From positions 49,041 to 110,728 of the forward strand of contig LNKV01000078.1 in NCBI GenBank assembly GCA_001465935.1: DNA of 61,688 bases. Reading direction: 5' to 3'. Source of the stretch: Clarireedia homoeocarpa. Its lineage: Eukaryota; Ascomycota; Leotiomycetes; Helotiales; Rutstroemiaceae. Both the position numbers and the translations under genes were made by a program. The notes under the pieces were generated by a model. That model was given only the letters and a program-made list of their open reading frames with translations. It searched no databases and had not been told where the DNA came from. Position 1 is the first letter of the stretch; every line of letters starts with the position of its first letter. Positions 44,651-56,500 of the stretch are shown here, one piece after another.

Positions 44651-46324
44651 ATGTCGAGATCTAAGACTGCGACACTCGCGGGCTTAATAGAGTCGGATTT
44701 GGAGGAAGAACAGTCGGTTGAGCGCAACATGACGAGGTCAGATGCTAAAGCGAATACTGCTGCAAAGAAACTCCGAGGGAGACCCAAAGTCGCCCCTTCG
44801 AAAGTTATTAAAACGAAAGCTCCGACACGTCGCACGAGCGGAAGATTGGGCGGGAAACTTGAATTATCCACGCCATCGACTAAAACCAACAAGAGAGACG
44901 CTCTTTCGGATAAGACGAATCGACAGAAGAAGGCTCAAAAGGAAGCAGAGGCGGTTGATGACACCGAAGACATTGTTATGGAGGATATAACTTCGGCTGA
45001 TGAGTTAGATACTGAAGTAGTAGCGGTCAAGGAAGTCAGGGCTAAAAATGCGAAGAAACCCACGACAACTCGCGCGAAAGTTGCAAAGAAGGATATGGGG
45101 GATAACACAGTGGTAGAGGAAGTCGAGGTGTCGACCATCAAACCAGGTCGTTCCCGGAAGGGTAAAGGAAGACTAAGAGATGAACCGGCCGCGCAAATGG
45201 AGGTATCACCTGAGAAGATCATCCCAGAAACACAGGTTCCGGTTGACGGGATGGAGGTTGAAGCAGACTTCGAAGAAGAAGAGCCAGAGGATAGTGTACC
45301 AGAAGTTTCCCAGAAGGAAACACGGCCTTTACAGAACTCTAAACGACGGCAGCCTTCTATTGCTAGGCACCGTGCAGGTAGTACTTCAGATACAGAGAGA
45401 AGTGATCCCGCCGTTCGGCGCAGACTTGGTGATGTGACCAAAAAGCTTGAAAGTGTTGAAGCAAAGTATCAGGACCTTCGCGAAGTTGGAGTTAAGGAAG
45501 CAGAGCGAATTTTTGATCGTTACAAAAAAGCGATGGAGCAGAAGACTGATTGTAGGCCTGGTTACTCTTTGACCTATTTTCACCGTACTGACAGTTCCTA
45601 GCCTCCAACGAGCTTATTGCTTCACTCAAATCCAATCTTGCAGCTCAAACCGCCTTAGCGAAAGAAACTAGAAATCTCAAGAAGACAATTGAATCGCAAG
45701 ATGCGCTAGTAACGAATTTACAAGCACAAATCCATCACTTGGAGGCAGCATTATCCGAAGCACAGGCGGAGAACAAGACATTATCCACAAAGCTTGCTGC
45801 TAATCGCAAGATTACTGCATCCTATGAAAGCGCAAATGTGAAAGTGCCTGGGAGTGCTGTAAAAGCCAATGGTGGTATGCGCATGATAGGTAGTGCAGAA
45901 GCGGCTCAGGCTGCACAAGCAGCCCAATTGAAAGAGGACCTATACAGTGATCTAACTGGGTTAATCATTCGGGGCGTTAAAAGGGAAGCAGAGGAGGATG
46001 TATTTGATTGCATTCAGACCGGACGCAATGGCAGTAAGTTTATTTTCAACACATTCCACCGCTTGATGCTGACTACTTTTAGCTCTTCATTTCAAACTCG
46101 GCGTCGAGAACGAGACGACAGCACATGGCGATGCAGATTGCCGCTACACGCCACTACTAGATCCAAGTAGAGACAAACCTTTACTTGAATTGTTACCAGA
46201 TTATCTGGTTGATGAGATCGAATTCCCTAGGCCGCAAGCTGCTAGGTTCTACGCTCGTATCACTAGAGCGTTAACAGAAAGGCCTGTGAGTATGGGGGGC
46301 CCGGCGGAAGGAAGCGATGAGTAG
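44651..46324 (+). CDS. PCS1: Monopolin complex subunit Pcs1/Csm1
   Basis: Three exons, 44651-45551, 45602-46033 and 46083-46324, give 524 aa; both introns (50 and 49 bp) keep phase. The start is the ATG at 44651 (MSRSKTATLAGLIESDLEEE). The N-terminal ~270 residues are a disordered Lys/Glu-rich region with RGRPK/GKGR-type basic motifs. A long coiled coil follows (about 280-400: KLESVEAKYQDLREVG... through LQAQIHHLEAALSEAQAENK). The C-terminal globular Csm1 domain (DLTGLIIRGVKREAEEDVFDC, LHFKLGV, YTPLLDPSRDK, LLPDYLVDEIEFPRPQAARFYARI) is diagnostic. Csm1/Pcs1 dimers with Lrs4/Mde4 clamp kinetochore proteins, preventing merotelic attachment in mitosis and, in budding yeast, co-orienting sister kinetochores in meiosis I; they also act at rDNA. 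Confidence 0.92.
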
Positions 46325-47145
46325 AGGTTGTTGTTTAGGGTACTACGTGGTCATTTGTGCTTCCGGAGTACTGGAATCGGCGTTTATGATTCAAGATATA
46401 GCTAGGTTACTTCCTATGGTGGACAATTTATGAATAGATACCTTTGTGTGATAGCGTTATGTTCTTTCATCTCATAGAGTATACAACCTCGAAGTTTTAT
46501 AACTTATCATCGTGCGCGGTCTACGAAGGCGGGTTCTCTGATGAAGATCCTGCGAGGCTACAGTAAACATTGACCTTGCTGTTGTGCGCTGTATAAAGCT
46601 TGTGAGGAATAGAGCACATTTGCAATGGATACATAGCATAAAGCCAGGACCCAGTTTGTTCTGGCTCCGAACCCGTTAATCTATTTCGTTATATACAAAG
46701 AATCGGCTCAAACCTCCTTAAGAAAATCCCACTATTTTGAGTTTCACTGCAGTACGTCTCTTAACGTTGAAGGTATCTGCGGGGTATAAGGGGTGTGGGG
46801 GTACAACGAATCGCTCCACAAAAGGACATCATTGACCACGAGGCATCTTGTGTATCGCATTGACAGTGGACCAACCGTCCAATGCATGCAGAACAGAACA
46901 TCTATCCAAATGGAAGGCTGATACGATTGCATGATTCACTTGACATTGACCTAGATGACATCCAATAATATTGATGCTCGAATGCAATCTCTCTCGGACG
47001 CAACGCTTTGACCTTTGTGAGACATTCCAAGAATGTCATTCACCAAAATATCTTAGTAACATGCAATCCGAAGAATGTGCTTCTATCGAGATGCGACTTA
47101 CATTCGCTGGTTGAGCAGCAGCTCCATCGAGCCATGCTTTTTCAA
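46325..47145. other. Intergenic region upstream of the truncated gene
   Basis: About 820 bp with no supported gene. The following frame is open for 46 codons upstream of the chosen ATG; an in-frame ATG at 47134 lies four codons before it. Confidence 0.45.
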
Positions 47146-48603
47146 ATGGATTCTGATCCCCCGCCCGCATACAGCGAGCAGGCTCTCGCGCAGCCTCCCG
47201 ACAACAACGCCATTCGTCCCCTTGAAATTCGTCGGAAACCAATAACCCCTGGATTGAGGACAGTATCGACTGGGAGCCCTGCAATCAAAGTCACAACGGA
47301 GCACAATGAAGTTATACATAAAACACGATCAGTTCAGACATTGAGGAACTTCGACGATGAAGTCGAAACCTCCTCTTTACGTTTACAAATATGCGCTCAG
47401 AGCTGCGACGCATATCAACAAACACCAACTTCATCACGCCTTTCATCCCCTCCTACGCCGTACGCCCCACAGTTAAAAAAAGTACCTACGTCTTCCTCTT
47501 CTCTGACAACTTTTGAGAATATTGCTCCACCAGACACAAGCGCATCCCAACCATCCTTAACCTCTTCCTCCCCCTCCTTGATCAGCCAAGCGTTCGAAGA
47601 AGCGCGCCACTTTGCGGGAGGATTAATAGCCCACCCATCCGAGAGTACAAGACACTTTTCTATCCTACGACATTCACATGGTTTGGTGTTCTATCAAGGT
47701 TGTGAAACCACACTCGCCGTATCTATATTTTCCGATGTACCACTGCCAGTAGATCGCCAAATATGGCTTCAAGATAAGGGATGGTCGGGTAAGACGGGCA
47801 TGCGCGTCAAGGCTTTTATTGGGAATAATGGGAATTGGTTGAACGTCACTCCAACGACACCTGTTTCTGCAGAGCAACTCAATGCAAGCGATGAGCGAGC
47901 CTGGCAACGCGATATTAAGAAATTTCTGAAGAAGACAAAATACACGAAGCATGTGTTACGAGAGACTCTTGTTGTACGGATACCTGTGGAAGCTAGTGAT
48001 GGATACTTCCAGCTTGTGCTCTGTCCGGGCGAGAAGAAGAAAGTGCTATGTCCCAGTCCAGTATTTCGGGTTCTTTCGACGTCGAGGAGTCCTAGTTCGT
48101 TAAGAGGTGCAAGTTTGAGTACTTTGCCTTTGGAGCTGGGCGCTCTCGCGCTGACTACCTATGCTAATAATACAATCGGAAGAGTGATATCTCCAGCTAC
48201 GAGTGCAGCGCAAGCAGCTGTAAAACCTTTCATGCCGTCATCGAAGAAGATTGAAACTGCTACGATGCTGTATAGTACTACTGGCACACAGGATATGGTC
48301 AATACGACGATTCAGAACGGAAATGTAGAGTATCACGGAGCCAGGAATGTGATGCCTATGCATGCTGGAAGTGGTCCTGAAAGCGGTCCCGTTCCACCGT
48401 ATCCTATTTATTTTTCTGCGCGAGCAGAGATGAGTACGAAAGGTGATTACTTTAGCATGCCTACAATGGATCTCACCGGCGTTTTCGAGCACATTGGTCA
48501 TCAACTTCGAGGTCACTATTTCGCATGGGCACGTGTACACGGTACTACGAATGCAAACCCTCCTGTAGACAATGAATCTTGGTCTCAAACTGTCTGGACA
48601 TAA
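47146..48603 (+). pseudogene. Riboflavin-kinase-like domain protein, C-terminus truncated by retrotransposon
   Basis: Open frame of 485 codons from the ATG at 47146 (MDSDPPPAYSEQ). Residues ~1-150 are Pro/Ser/Thr-rich and disordered. The middle (residues ~160-310, HFAGGLIAHPS... to SPVFRVLSTSR) is a beta-rich domain. A helical segment follows, then PPYPIYFSARAEMSTKG, PTMDLTGVF and LRGHYFAWARVHG, which resemble the start of a riboflavin kinase fold (PPYPI...PTANL...GVYFGWA). The GRG-type loop of true riboflavin kinases is not evident, so catalysis is doubtful. Similar fungal proteins are annotated, without good reason, as LipA/NB-ARC proteins. The frame enters the LTR at 48591: the last three codons (VWT) and the stop belong to the transposon. 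The rest of the domain is missing and is not found beyond the element. It is a gene disruption or a rearranged remnant. Confidence 0.7.
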
Positions 48604-48902
48604 CTGAACGCAGCATAGGCATAGCATGGATAATAGCCGCAATTGGCTCCGGGTCGCATATGGCTCCGGGCTCCTTTTGGCTCCGGGAAGCCAATGACTC
48701 CGGAACCCATGGCAAATGCGACATATCCAGCATAGGCATGGCTGGGCATGGCGGGATACAGCCGGCGGAACTGCCGGGGCTCCAAGCTTATATAGTTAGC
48801 AAGCAAGAGAGATTCTCTCTTCTCTCTTTGCGCAAGATAATACAATGAGTTTTTAACCCTAAATTATCCTGCGTCACCTACAGCTGTACTGGTGTTCCGA
48901 CA
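48591..48902. repeat. 5' LTR of TRIM
   Basis: A 312-bp LTR inserted in the frame of the riboflavin-kinase-like gene. It contains several GGCTCCGGG repeats (about 48643-48690) and a TATATA-like box (CTTATATAG near 48788) followed by AT-poor then pyrimidine-rich sequence, a plausible promoter layout. Confidence 0.85.
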
Positions 48903-49095
48903 TTGATCAATAGTCAACTCGCCAATGACTATAGAACAACAAGGAGTCTCAGCTACGAGCTTCGTACACAGTGTGTACGAGCCCTAGATACTGAATCGGC
49001 ATAAGCAATGCTTTGTGCTGCCAGTAAAGGGCGCTGTTAGTCCTCGTACGACAGACTAACAGTTCTTCGAATCTACAACGCGATGGGCTTACATT

Positions 49096-49265
49096 CCGGG
49101 AGAAGCGCCCCTCCTCTCCAACCCCGATCCTCTTCCTCTTCCTCGTACAATAGGCTTCCTACAATCCGGGAGAAGCGCCCCTCCTCTCCAACCCCGATCC
49201 TCTTCCTCTTCCTCGTACGATGGGCTTCCTACAATCCGGGAGAAGCGCCCCTCCTCTCCAACCCT
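49096..49265. repeat. 70-bp tandem repeat inside TRIM
   Basis: About 2.4 copies with a 70-bp period. Each starts CCGGGAGAAGCGCCCCTCCT and includes a TCTTCCTCTTCCTCGTAC segment. A further partial copy occurs at about 49795-49840 near the other end of the interior. Confidence 0.8.
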
Positions 49266-49331
49266 CGGCCACGAAGCTTGCACCTTACTGCTAAGACAAG
49301 ACTGCTAAGATAAGCAATACGCGACGACATT

Positions 49332-49680
49332 GCTGAACGAAGCAACATGCGACGACAGAATACGACACCTATAGGCCAGTCGCGCAAAGCTGGTATCGTA
49401 CTACCCTGAGGGGCAAGCACCTCAGAGAAAACCAATACTGGAGCAGATGTCGTACTGCTGTGAGCTAGTACCTCATACAACAACTACTACGAGCTGGCAC
49501 CTTACTGCTAGACAAGGCTGAACGAAGCAATATGCGACGACAGAATACGACACCTACAGGCCAGTCGCGCAAAGCTGGTATCGTACTACCCTGAGGAGCA
49601 AGCACCTCAGAGAAAACCTCTGCTGGAGCAGACGTCGTACTGCTGTGAGCTGGCACCTCATACAATAACTGCAACGAGCC
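49332..49680. repeat. 185-bp tandem duplication inside TRIM
   Basis: 49332-49516 and 49517-49680 are two diverged tandem copies, both starting GCTGAACGAAGCAA and containing CAGTCGCGCAAAGCTGG. Together with the 70-bp array and an outer repeat (ACGAGCCCTAGA at about 48978 and 49676), nearly the whole interior is built of duplicated blocks. Confidence 0.75.
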
Positions 49681-49963
49681 CTAGACACTGAAAAGGCATC
49701 AGTGTATATCTGCGGATATATACACTTCTGCTAACAGTAAAGGGTGCCGTACGAGCAATGACAATAAGACTCCGGCTCTACAAACAAACAACACGATGGG
49801 CTTATATTCCGGGAGAAGCGCCCCTCCTCTCCACCCCGACAAACGACTACTCTAATCCTACGTCGTATAAGCTTGCACCTTACTGCTACGAGCTTGTACC
49901 TTACTGCTGGTTGGGAGGAAATTATTTGTACAACTAACTGTAGCGAAAAGTAAAAACTGCCAG

Positions 49964-50275
49964 TGTCTGGACATAACTGAACGCAGCATAGGCATAGCAT
50001 GGATAATAGCCGCAATTGGCTCCGGGTCGCATATGGCTCCGGGCTCCTTTTGGCTCCGGGAAGCCAATGACTCCGGAACCCATGGCAAATGCGACATATC
50101 CAGCATAGGCATGGCTGGGCATGGCGGGATACAGCCGGCGGAACTGCCGGGGCTCCAAGCTTATATAGTTAGCAAGCAAGAGAGATTCTCTCTTCTCTCT
50201 TTGCGCAAGATAATACAATGAGTTTTTAACCCTAAATTATCCTGCGTCACCTACAGCTGTACTGGTGTTCCGACA
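49964..50275. repeat. 3' LTR of TRIM
   Basis: Reads as identical to the 5' LTR over 312 bp. Its right edge abuts the A+T-rich retroelement island at 50276 without any intervening gene remnant. Confidence 0.85.
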
Positions 50276-53200
50276 CTAACTTATTAAAGAATTATTATCT
50301 TTATATAAAAACTATTAGATAATTACTCTCTAGATACTTATAATTATTTTTACTTATCTAATATAATTATAGTTACTTTAGAAGAAGTATTAAAGGACTA
50401 AATAAAGCGGGATTTTCTAAGTAGAATTTATTAAGTAAGTATAAGACTATCTTGAAGTTAGATATTTTATATTATATTATATTAGTATTATAATTAAACT
50501 ATTATATATAGTATTTTAGAGATCTATATTATTTATAATAAATAAAGATCTTCTTTACTTTCTATTTCTCTTTATTAGTTATATTAATTAATAGTAAAAG
50601 GTTATTAACTTAATTAAGAAGCAGGTTATCTAATATTTTTCTTAATTTATTAACGGGAAATATAGAGTATATCTTTATTATCTTAAGTAGTTTAAATTTA
50701 AAAGAGTGACCGATCTTCTTTAAAATCTTGAAATATCTATTTATCGAGAAATCAAGCTTCTTAGAAAGCTATTAAATAAATAAGTATCTTATATCAAACT
50801 AAATATAGTTATAAATATTGAAGTTAACTAAGTAATATAATATATTCGTAATTCGGATTATATACTTTTATACTCTCTTAATTACTTAGTGAGTATATTA
50901 TAATATTTAGAGATTCCAGTATATATATATATAAATATTAATAAGATTAAAGTTATTTATAAATAAAGTCGAGTTAGTTTTATTCTAAGTTCAAGTATAT
51001 TATAGTTTTTAATTATAAAGTACTTCGAATAAACTTAAGTTACTAAGAAAAGTATATAATAAAATTAACTAAATATAATTTATTATTAATAGGAATTTAG
51101 ACTAGTTATTTTAATAGTAATTAATAAAAAGTTAAAGTCTCTTTTATAAATATTGATTATAGATCTTAGTTTAACTATTAGTTTAAAAGTAATTAATAGT
51201 TAAGAGTTTAATTTAAATTTTAAAGATATTATTAAATTCTTTCTAAAAGATAGATATAACTTATAAATTATAATTAGAAAATATTATTGTAAGTAGATTA
51301 TAGTATTAGTAGATATATTAAAAGTATAATTTAGCTTGTTCTTAAATATCGATTATCTTATAGTATAATATAATAATTATTTATTTACTAAGATAGTTGA
51401 TAATAATTAAGATATTATTAAACTTATATTTATTCTTATTAAAACTATAATAATCTATTATAATATATTTTTAGATATATATCGGGATTAGTAGAGAGTG
51501 AAATAGTTTTAATATCTTATTATAAAGAACTAAGTTTTTATAATAAGTATAATAATTACGAATATAAATATATACTAAAGTAGTTAATTTATATTAGTAA
51601 TAGAGTTTAGTAAGTAGAAGAGTAATCTTTTTAATATTAAAATATATTATCGAGATAAAATTATATACTTTATAAATAAATAATATATAGAGGTTTTAAA
51701 TATTAAAAATAATAAGTTAGTTAATATATAAAAGCAGATTACTTTTAAAAGTTAAATATAGATTATTATAAATAGTTTAGACTCTTAAACTTTAAAAACT
51801 TTTTAAGTTATAATTAGCTTTAAGAAGGTGATCAATAATAAAAATTAAGAAGTTAAGAATATCAAGTATAATAATATTAGTTAGTAAGATCGGAAGTTTA
51901 TTAAAGATTCTCGGGTCGATTTAATTATTATATAAAAGTTATTATAATTTATTATACTTCTTTTACTTATTTTATAATAATAGTTTATTAACTTTATAAA
52001 TTAAAGTATTTATAAAGAGATTGTCTTTTTCGGGGCGATATATAATTAAGAAGTTATAATTAATAAGAAGTTTAGCTTATCAAGCTTATTATATATTTAA
52101 AGACTTAGTAATTATAAAGTATTTTAAAGTTTTATAATTAGTATAAACACGGATTTAATATACGATTGATATAAACTTAACTTGCTAATTATTAAATAAT
52201 TTAATAATTATAAATATTTCTTTATTATATACTTTATAATTTAGTTTAGCCGACTATATTATCTTTAAGAAAAATACTATAAAGAGCTAATTATTATTAT
52301 ATTTCTATAAAAGTATATTTATTATAATATTATCTAATATATCTATTTCTAGTATATAAGAAAGTAAGTAATTATAATATTAAAAGAATAGTATATTTAT
52401 TAATATTTACTTAAAAGTATCGAAAACTAGTTAATAGTTTTTATTAAAGTAGAAAGAAATATTAACTTTAATTAGTTTAATTAAAAGTTTAGTAATAATA
52501 TCGAAATCACGAATAAAATACTTATAAAAATTATAAAATCTAAGAAACAATTATATACCTTTTATTATTATCGAGTAAGTCTATTACTATATTATAATAA
52601 CTTTCTCGAGATTAACTTTTATACTATTAATTAATATAATAAACTCTAAGTATTTAATATAGATAATATCGAATTTATATTTTTTAAGATTAACTTATAA
52701 TCTAGTATCTTAGAGATATTATAAAATTAGTTTAATATAAACTTAGTATTTAAATAGATCTTTAAAGTAAATTAAAATATTATCGAGATATATAATATAG
52801 AAGATATTTAAATAATTAAAGAGAATATTATTTATATAATATTAATATATTATAAAGTTATTAATTAATTTAAATAATATAATTTTATATTTATAAATAT
52901 TATAAATTATAAAATTAATTAATATTAACTAATTAAAATAAATAAAATTAGTATTATAATTAAATAAAAGATAATTAATTTAATTAATAATAATTTATTT
53001 ATTAACTTAGATTAAAAGATTAATAAAATAATATATAAAAATAGATATTATAAAGTTAGAAAAAAATCTAAATAATTCTAATAATTTCTTGATATTATCT
53101 TATTATTTTAAGAAATTAAAGAATCTAATTAGTTTTATAAAATAATAAATTAGTATTATTAATTTTTAATTTAGTTTTTATAATATTTAATTAGTTTAAA

Positions 53201-53534
53201 AAATAGATATTTATAAATTATTTTCTTTAATATTAAACTAGTTAATATAAATATATAAAATTAATAATAAAATTTTTTAAATAAAAATAAAAGTTTTAAA
53301 ATTATTATAAATAAAATTTAATATTTATTCTTAANTTAATCGATATTTTATATAATAGATTATAATAAAGTTTATTTTTTATATTTTTTTCTAAAATAAT
53401 TTTATAATTATATAATTAATAAAGTAAAAAGATATTTAATTTATATTTAAAAAATATAATTAAGAATTTTAAATATTTATTAGAAATCGAAGATTTAATA
53501 TCGATTTTAAATAAAGAAATTATAATAATCTATT
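50276..53534 (-). mobile_element. RIP-destroyed Ty3/gypsy pol, reverse orientation
   Basis: Extremely A+T-rich. Read on the reverse strand, the reverse transcriptase active-site region appears at about 52764-52850 as IYLDNILIYFK, where the family has YLDDIL; a G-to-A change turns D into N. About 740 bp further on (52050-51940) comes the RNase H end with a YR..KDNSL-like segment. The same two blocks, with the same spacing, are found in forward orientation at 57.4 and 58.1 kb, so these are two copies of one family. Stops interrupt every domain. One ambiguous base (n) lies at 53335. Exact ends are unresolved. Confidence 0.75.
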
Positions 53535-56500
53535 TATAACGATCCGGACAAGTTAAACTTCTAAGATTAGTAATTATAATAATTCTTAAAATCTACTAAC
53601 TAAAGTTAGTAAGCTAACTAGCTTATTATACAAGTTTAATAAAGATCAGTGATTATAATATATTATACTTATCTAATTAGTAAGACAGACTTTAGTAAAC
53701 CTAGTATATATATATCTTAGATATATAACTTATATAACTATTATATATATATAAACTTTTAAGACTTTTCAACTCTTTTAGCTCTCTAGTTGTTGATTTT
53801 AAAAATAGTATAATCTTTATTTATAGTATATTATTATATTATTAATAACTCAATACTAATCTCTTTAACTAACTAGTAATTATCTAAATAATACCTTGTT
53901 CTTAATCCTTCTTACTTGGGAAACTACTAAGTTATAAAGAGAAAGTTTATTTTATAAAAGTAATATAAGTATTCTTTATTCTTATTATTCTCTTTTTACC
54001 TTTTTAACTTTCTTATAACTTATTTTTATTCTCACTTTTAATACCGATCTTTTCGATAATATATCTTCTTCTTAGAATACTAATCTTTTTAAGAAGAATA
54101 ATAAGATTTTTTATAATAATATCTTTAAACCTAATATAATCCTCTTATTTAGTTATAAATACTTTAAAGATAATAGTAGTACTCTAGAAGACGAGTTTTA
54201 AAACAATATCTCTTTAAGTTCTAATATTAATATAGAAAGTAGAAATAAAAGAAAAAGAAAAATAACTAATCTTTAATTCCTTTAATTATAAGATTAGAGC
54301 TCTATTTCTTCTTTAATAAATAATAAGATTATAATCTTAACTATATTAATCCGAGATTTATAAATACAATTTAGAACTTAATAAATATAGTCTAAATTAT
54401 AATAAGAATAAATCGTTTAATTGATCTCTGATTATATTTCTTCTAGTATTTCCTTTAGTATTATTACTATCGCTTTTCTCTTAATACTCTCTTAACTAGA
54501 ACTCTTTTAATAAGATTATTTAATCTCTTTAATAAAGTATCGAGATCTTATCTTCAAGTTAAAAGTATTAAATAAACGAATCTTTTATAATCTAACTAAT
54601 TTATAAGATAAAGAAATATCTAAGTAATATTAGATTAAATATATTATATCAACTTTATATATTTATTTTAACGAATATAACAACTTTACTTTAAATCTAC
54701 TTTCTTTTATATATTTAATTTATAACCTCTCTTTATTTAATACTAATTCGAATTAATCTTTTCAAGTTACTAATCTTATTAATAAACTTAATAATAGTTC
54801 TAATATTTTTTTATCTTTATAGAAATATATAGTTTTTAATAGACTAATTATATATACTTACTTTAATAAATACTAAACTTATAAATATATAAACGATTAA
54901 GTTGAGAGTACTACTTTGAATTACTTAGAAAGATTATTTCTTTAAGAATTATTCTTAATTACTAAATAATTAGTAGATAAATTATATTCGTTTTTTTATA
55001 ATAAATCCGAGTTTACTTTTACTAAAACTAAATACTAAGTATTATTTATAATTATATCTGAACTTTTATCTTTATTTAAAAAATTCTATTATTAACTCTA
55101 TATCTTAATATCTATTAGTTAAATTAATAAGAAGACGATTTATAAGGATTTATCTTTTAAATTTACTCGATATTATTAAAATCGGATTGAAAGTATTTAG
55201 TATTAGACTATTTCCTTTTAAGAATTAGTTAGATATTTGAACTTTATAGAATAACGAGATAATATTAATAAATTATTAATACTTCTTCGATCTATTTATA
55301 TTACTACGATATCGCCTCTAACCTATTATCCTACTAGTACCTCGATCAAGGCTAATAGAGAAATTATTATTAATTAAACTAACTGCTTTTCGTCTATTTA
55401 TAAAATTAATCTTACTTACTCTAACTAACTAATATCAATTAATTCTATTATTAATAAAATACTCTTTTACTTTATATTAAGAAACTCTATTTCTACTCTC
55501 TAAAGTAAATTAAGAAATAATTTACTTTTTAAGAATATTCTTAACTAATCTTATAATAATACTCTTTATTATATTAGTATTATTAATATTAGCTTTTTTA
55601 AATAAGAAGAGGAATACTTTGATATAGTAAATAAATAAGAGTAAGAAGATAAATATAAAGCTAAAACTATTACTACTACTTATATTAATAATAATCGAAT
55701 AAAAGACTATATTTAATAAAAGACTTTTTACTAGATAGAATTAAAGATATAAGATACTTAGATTTAATAAAACTATTTAAAAGAAAATATATAATATTCT
55801 TTTATATATTATTAAGAAATTAATATTTATTCTAAACTAAAACTCTTATTAACTTTAAAGTAAATAGCTTCGTTTTTATTAATATTATATTCTTTAAAAT
55901 ACTAAACTTTATTTAGAAGATTATAATAAAGAAATTGAAAATACTCTTATTAGTTAAGAGTTATAATAGTAAATAATACTAAATAATATCTTATTATATT
56001 TATTTAAACTTATTAATTAATAGTCGATTTCAGATCTATATTCCTTTTCTAATTATCCGTTTTATATATCTTATAATTCTTAGAAGAATATAATTATTAG
56101 AGAATCAGATCCTTCTTGATTATAAATAATATAAACTATACTAGCTTATAAGTTTATCTCTTAGTTAAACTTACTCCCGACCTTTAATATATATTTATAT
56201 TAATCTTAATCCTTATATAATTAACTACGAATATTAGAAGGATACTAAATAGCGAGATTATAAATTAAATAAATACTAGTGATAATAAGCTAGTATTAAC
56301 TATTTAAATAATTAAGTAACTATCTTAATTATAATAGTATTAGTGATATTATAATAAATAAAAATAGAAGAAATATTATCTTATCTAATAAAATAAAAAA
56401 CTAAACTAACTTCTACTAAGACTTTATAATAGTTACTTAGCTTTTATAAAACTTTCTTAAAAGATCAAGTTCGTATTTTTAAGATAATAGAAACTAACTT

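Larger units (their letters stand above)
48591..50275. mobile_element. Non-coding miniature LTR retrotransposon (TRIM-like), 1,685 bp
   Basis: Two direct repeats of 312 bp (48591-48902 and 49964-50275), which read as identical along their whole length, enclose a 1,061-bp interior. The LTRs begin TGTCTGGACA and end TTCCGACA, the TG...CA boundaries of LTR retroelements with a TGTC/GACA terminal inverted repeat. The interior has no credible gag or pol and is largely built from nested tandem duplications. An A/G-rich tract (GCGAAAAGTAAAAA) about 10-23 bp before the 3' LTR could be a polypurine tract. Flanking 5-mers are CAAAC (left) and CTAAC (right), matching at four of five positions. Composition is normal and not A+T-shifted, unlike the adjoining island. 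The element must use another element's enzymes. Confidence 0.85.

Noticed and set aside
49083..49674. Open frames inside the TRIM interior
   Set aside because: They are products of 70-bp and 185-bp tandem duplications with no gag or pol similarity.
48579..50221. Repeated open frames at 48579-48848 and 50033-50221 and their reverse counterparts
   Set aside because: They are the same LTR sequence read twice, and the frames differ only by flank.
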